Positions 63,023-64,000 of a stretch of DNA of 64,000 nucleotides are shown piece after piece. How positions within the stretch are numbered: the stretch's first letter is position 1; every line of letters starts with the position of its first letter. The stretch comes from Leptolyngbya sp. Cla-17 (lineage in GTDB: Bacteria > Cyanobacteriota > Cyanobacteriia > Leptolyngbyales > Leptolyngbyaceae): positions 992,001-1,056,000 of the forward strand of contig NZ_JAEVYN010000001.1 of assembly GCF_016807185.1 (NCBI RefSeq), written 5' to 3'. A model generated the notes under the pieces. The model had not been told where the DNA came from. It searched no databases and saw nothing but the letters and a program-made list of their open reading frames with translations. The position numbers and the translations under genes were made by a program.

Positions 63023-64000
63023 ATGGCGCACAACATTCCAGCGATGGCTGAATATGCGAATCAGTACAAAAATGCTTTGCTCAACGATGTCATCCCCTTT
63101 TGGCAAAATCACTCGCTTGATCATCAATCTGGCGGCTACTTTACTTGTCTCGATCGCGCCGGAAAAGTTTACGACGCCGATAAATTCATCTGGCTGCAAA
63201 ATCGCCAACTGTGGATTTTTTCCACCTTCTATAATCAGCTAGAAAACCGAGCAGACTGGCTTAACATCGCCACTCACGGCGCTCAATTTCTGGCTCAACA
63301 TGGTAGAGATAGCGAGGGCAACTGGTACTTTGCCCTCGATCGCGGCGGCAATCCTCTAATCCAGCCCTACAACATTTTTTCCGATTGTTTCGCCGCAATG
63401 GCGTTTAGCAAATATGCCCAAGCATCGGGTGAGGGATGGGCAAAGGACATTGCGCTTCAGGCATATGACAATGTTTTGCGCCGAAAAGACAATCCCAAAG
63501 GCAAGTACACCAAAGCCTATCCCGGTACTCGCCCAATGAAAGCTCTGGCAGTGCCGATGATTTTAGCAAACCTGTCGCTAGAGATGGAGTGGCTTCTGCC
63601 CGATGATCAACTGGAACAAGTTTTGGCTGCCACTGTGCAGGAAGTGATGACTGATTTTTTGGATCAGGAAAGTGGCTTGATGATCGAGAATGTTGCCCCG
63701 GATGGCTCCCTGGTGGATTGTTTTGAGGGACGGTTGCTCAACCCGGGGCATGGGATTGAGGCGATGTGGTTCATCATGGATATTGCTCAACGTCGCAATG
63801 ATCTGTCAACTATTCAGCAAGCCGTGGATGTCATCTTGAATATTCTCAACGTTGCCTGGGATCAAACCTACGGCGGACTCTACTACTTCATGGATTCTCA
63901 AGGGCATCCGCCCCAACAATTGGAATGGGATCAAAAATTGTGGTGGGTGCATTTAGAGGCACTGGTGGCGCTGGCAATGGGCTATCGCCTCACCCGAAAT
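63023..64000 (+). CDS. N-acylglucosamine 2-epimerase (AGE) family protein, cut by window end
   Basis: 326 codons are present, with no stop before the window ends. The (alpha/alpha)6-barrel family is shown by WQNHSLDHQSGGYFTCLDRA, DADKFIWLQNRQLWIFSTF and the catalytic-His regions LLNPGHGIEAMWFIMDIAQR and KLWWVHLEALVALAMGY. Typical members are about 390-400 residues, so perhaps 60-70 are missing. It isomerises or epimerises sugars such as N-acylglucosamine or mannose. AGGTG precedes the ATG. It is divergent from padR across the palindrome, which suggests joint regulation. Confidence 0.9.
   Translation, partial: MAHNIPAMAEYANQYKNALLNDVIPFWQNHSLDHQSGGYFTCLDRAGKVYDADKFIWLQNRQLWIFSTFYNQLENRADWLNIATHGAQFLAQHGRDSEGNWYFALDRGGNPLIQPYNIFSDCFAAMAFSKYAQASGEGWAKDIALQAYDNVLRRKDNPKGKYTKAYPGTRPMKALAVPMILANLSLEMEWLLPDDQLEQVLAATVQEVMTDFLDQESGLMIENVAPDGSLVDCFEGRLLNPGHGIEAMWFIMDIAQRRNDLSTIQQAVDVILNILNVAWDQTYGGLYYFMDSQGHPPQQLEWDQKLWWVHLEALVALAMGYRLTRN

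Overview
The window is chromosomal DNA of a cyanobacterium. The evidence is gene content: geranylgeranyl reductase for chlorophyll (chlP), the photosynthetic NDH-1 subunit NdhS, the cytochrome b6f subunit PetN, the plastid-type ribosomal protein Ycf65/PSRP-3, and cyanobacterial families DUF2949, DUF4346 and DUF1822. The HIP1 octamer GCGATCGC is also very frequent on both strands. The PEP-CTERM protein, many TPR proteins and the NACHT/CHAT proteins suit a filamentous or large-genome lineage (Leptolyngbya-like), but the genus cannot be fixed from this window.

Layout. 0-3 kb: secreted TPR-CHAT protease. 3.2-6.25 kb: an AT-rich, HIP1-poor two-gene island. Its second gene, a PD-(D/E)XK nuclease, is broken by a 98-bp MITE and by a 1012-bp IS630-family element. 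Removing both insertions (one TA duplication each) restores one uninterrupted 482-codon frame. 6.4-16.3 kb: housekeeping genes (ruvB, a HAD phosphatase, ycf65, glgB, argF, ddl) mixed with TPR proteins. 16.9-23.7 kb: dTDP-sugar genes (rfbC, long-form rfbA, rfbB) interleaved with three glycosyltransferases; rfbD is absent from the window. 24.2-25.1 kb: an intact-looking 903-bp IS1-family element with 8-bp target duplications. 26.5-32.4 kb: ahcY, another glycosyltransferase, and a DUF1822/sigma-factor pair. 32.6-40 kb: chlP, two GIY-YIG proteins (one is UvrC), a HAS-barrel-like protein, ndhS, rodA and mrp. 40-48 kb: gene debris including a dead histidine-kinase fragment, DUF2949, a cNMP-binding protein beside a giant MFS-HEAT protein, infC, an alpha/beta hydrolase, an L,D-transpeptidase and a PEP-CTERM protein. 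48-56 kb: a second identical MITE copy, an ABC exporter, nadD with an NrtR-like Nudix regulator, a NucS-like nuclease, a nucleotidyltransferase remnant, petN (apparently frameshifted) and sat. 56-59.8 kb: a candidate antiphage module, made of a 1057-residue NACHT-HEAT-PD-(D/E)XK protein followed at once by a RelE-type toxin-antitoxin pair. 59.9-64 kb: a peptide-binding lipoprotein, a PadR regulator with a perfect 62-bp palindrome in its promoter region, and an N-acylglucosamine 2-epimerase family gene cut by the window end.

The most interesting points are the NLR-like NACHT-HEAT-nuclease protein with its effector at the C-terminus, the twice-interrupted nuclease operon, the perfectly matched MITE pair 44 kb apart, the 62-bp PadR-side palindrome, and the one-base frameshift in petN. 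No rRNA, tRNA or CRISPR array was recognised.
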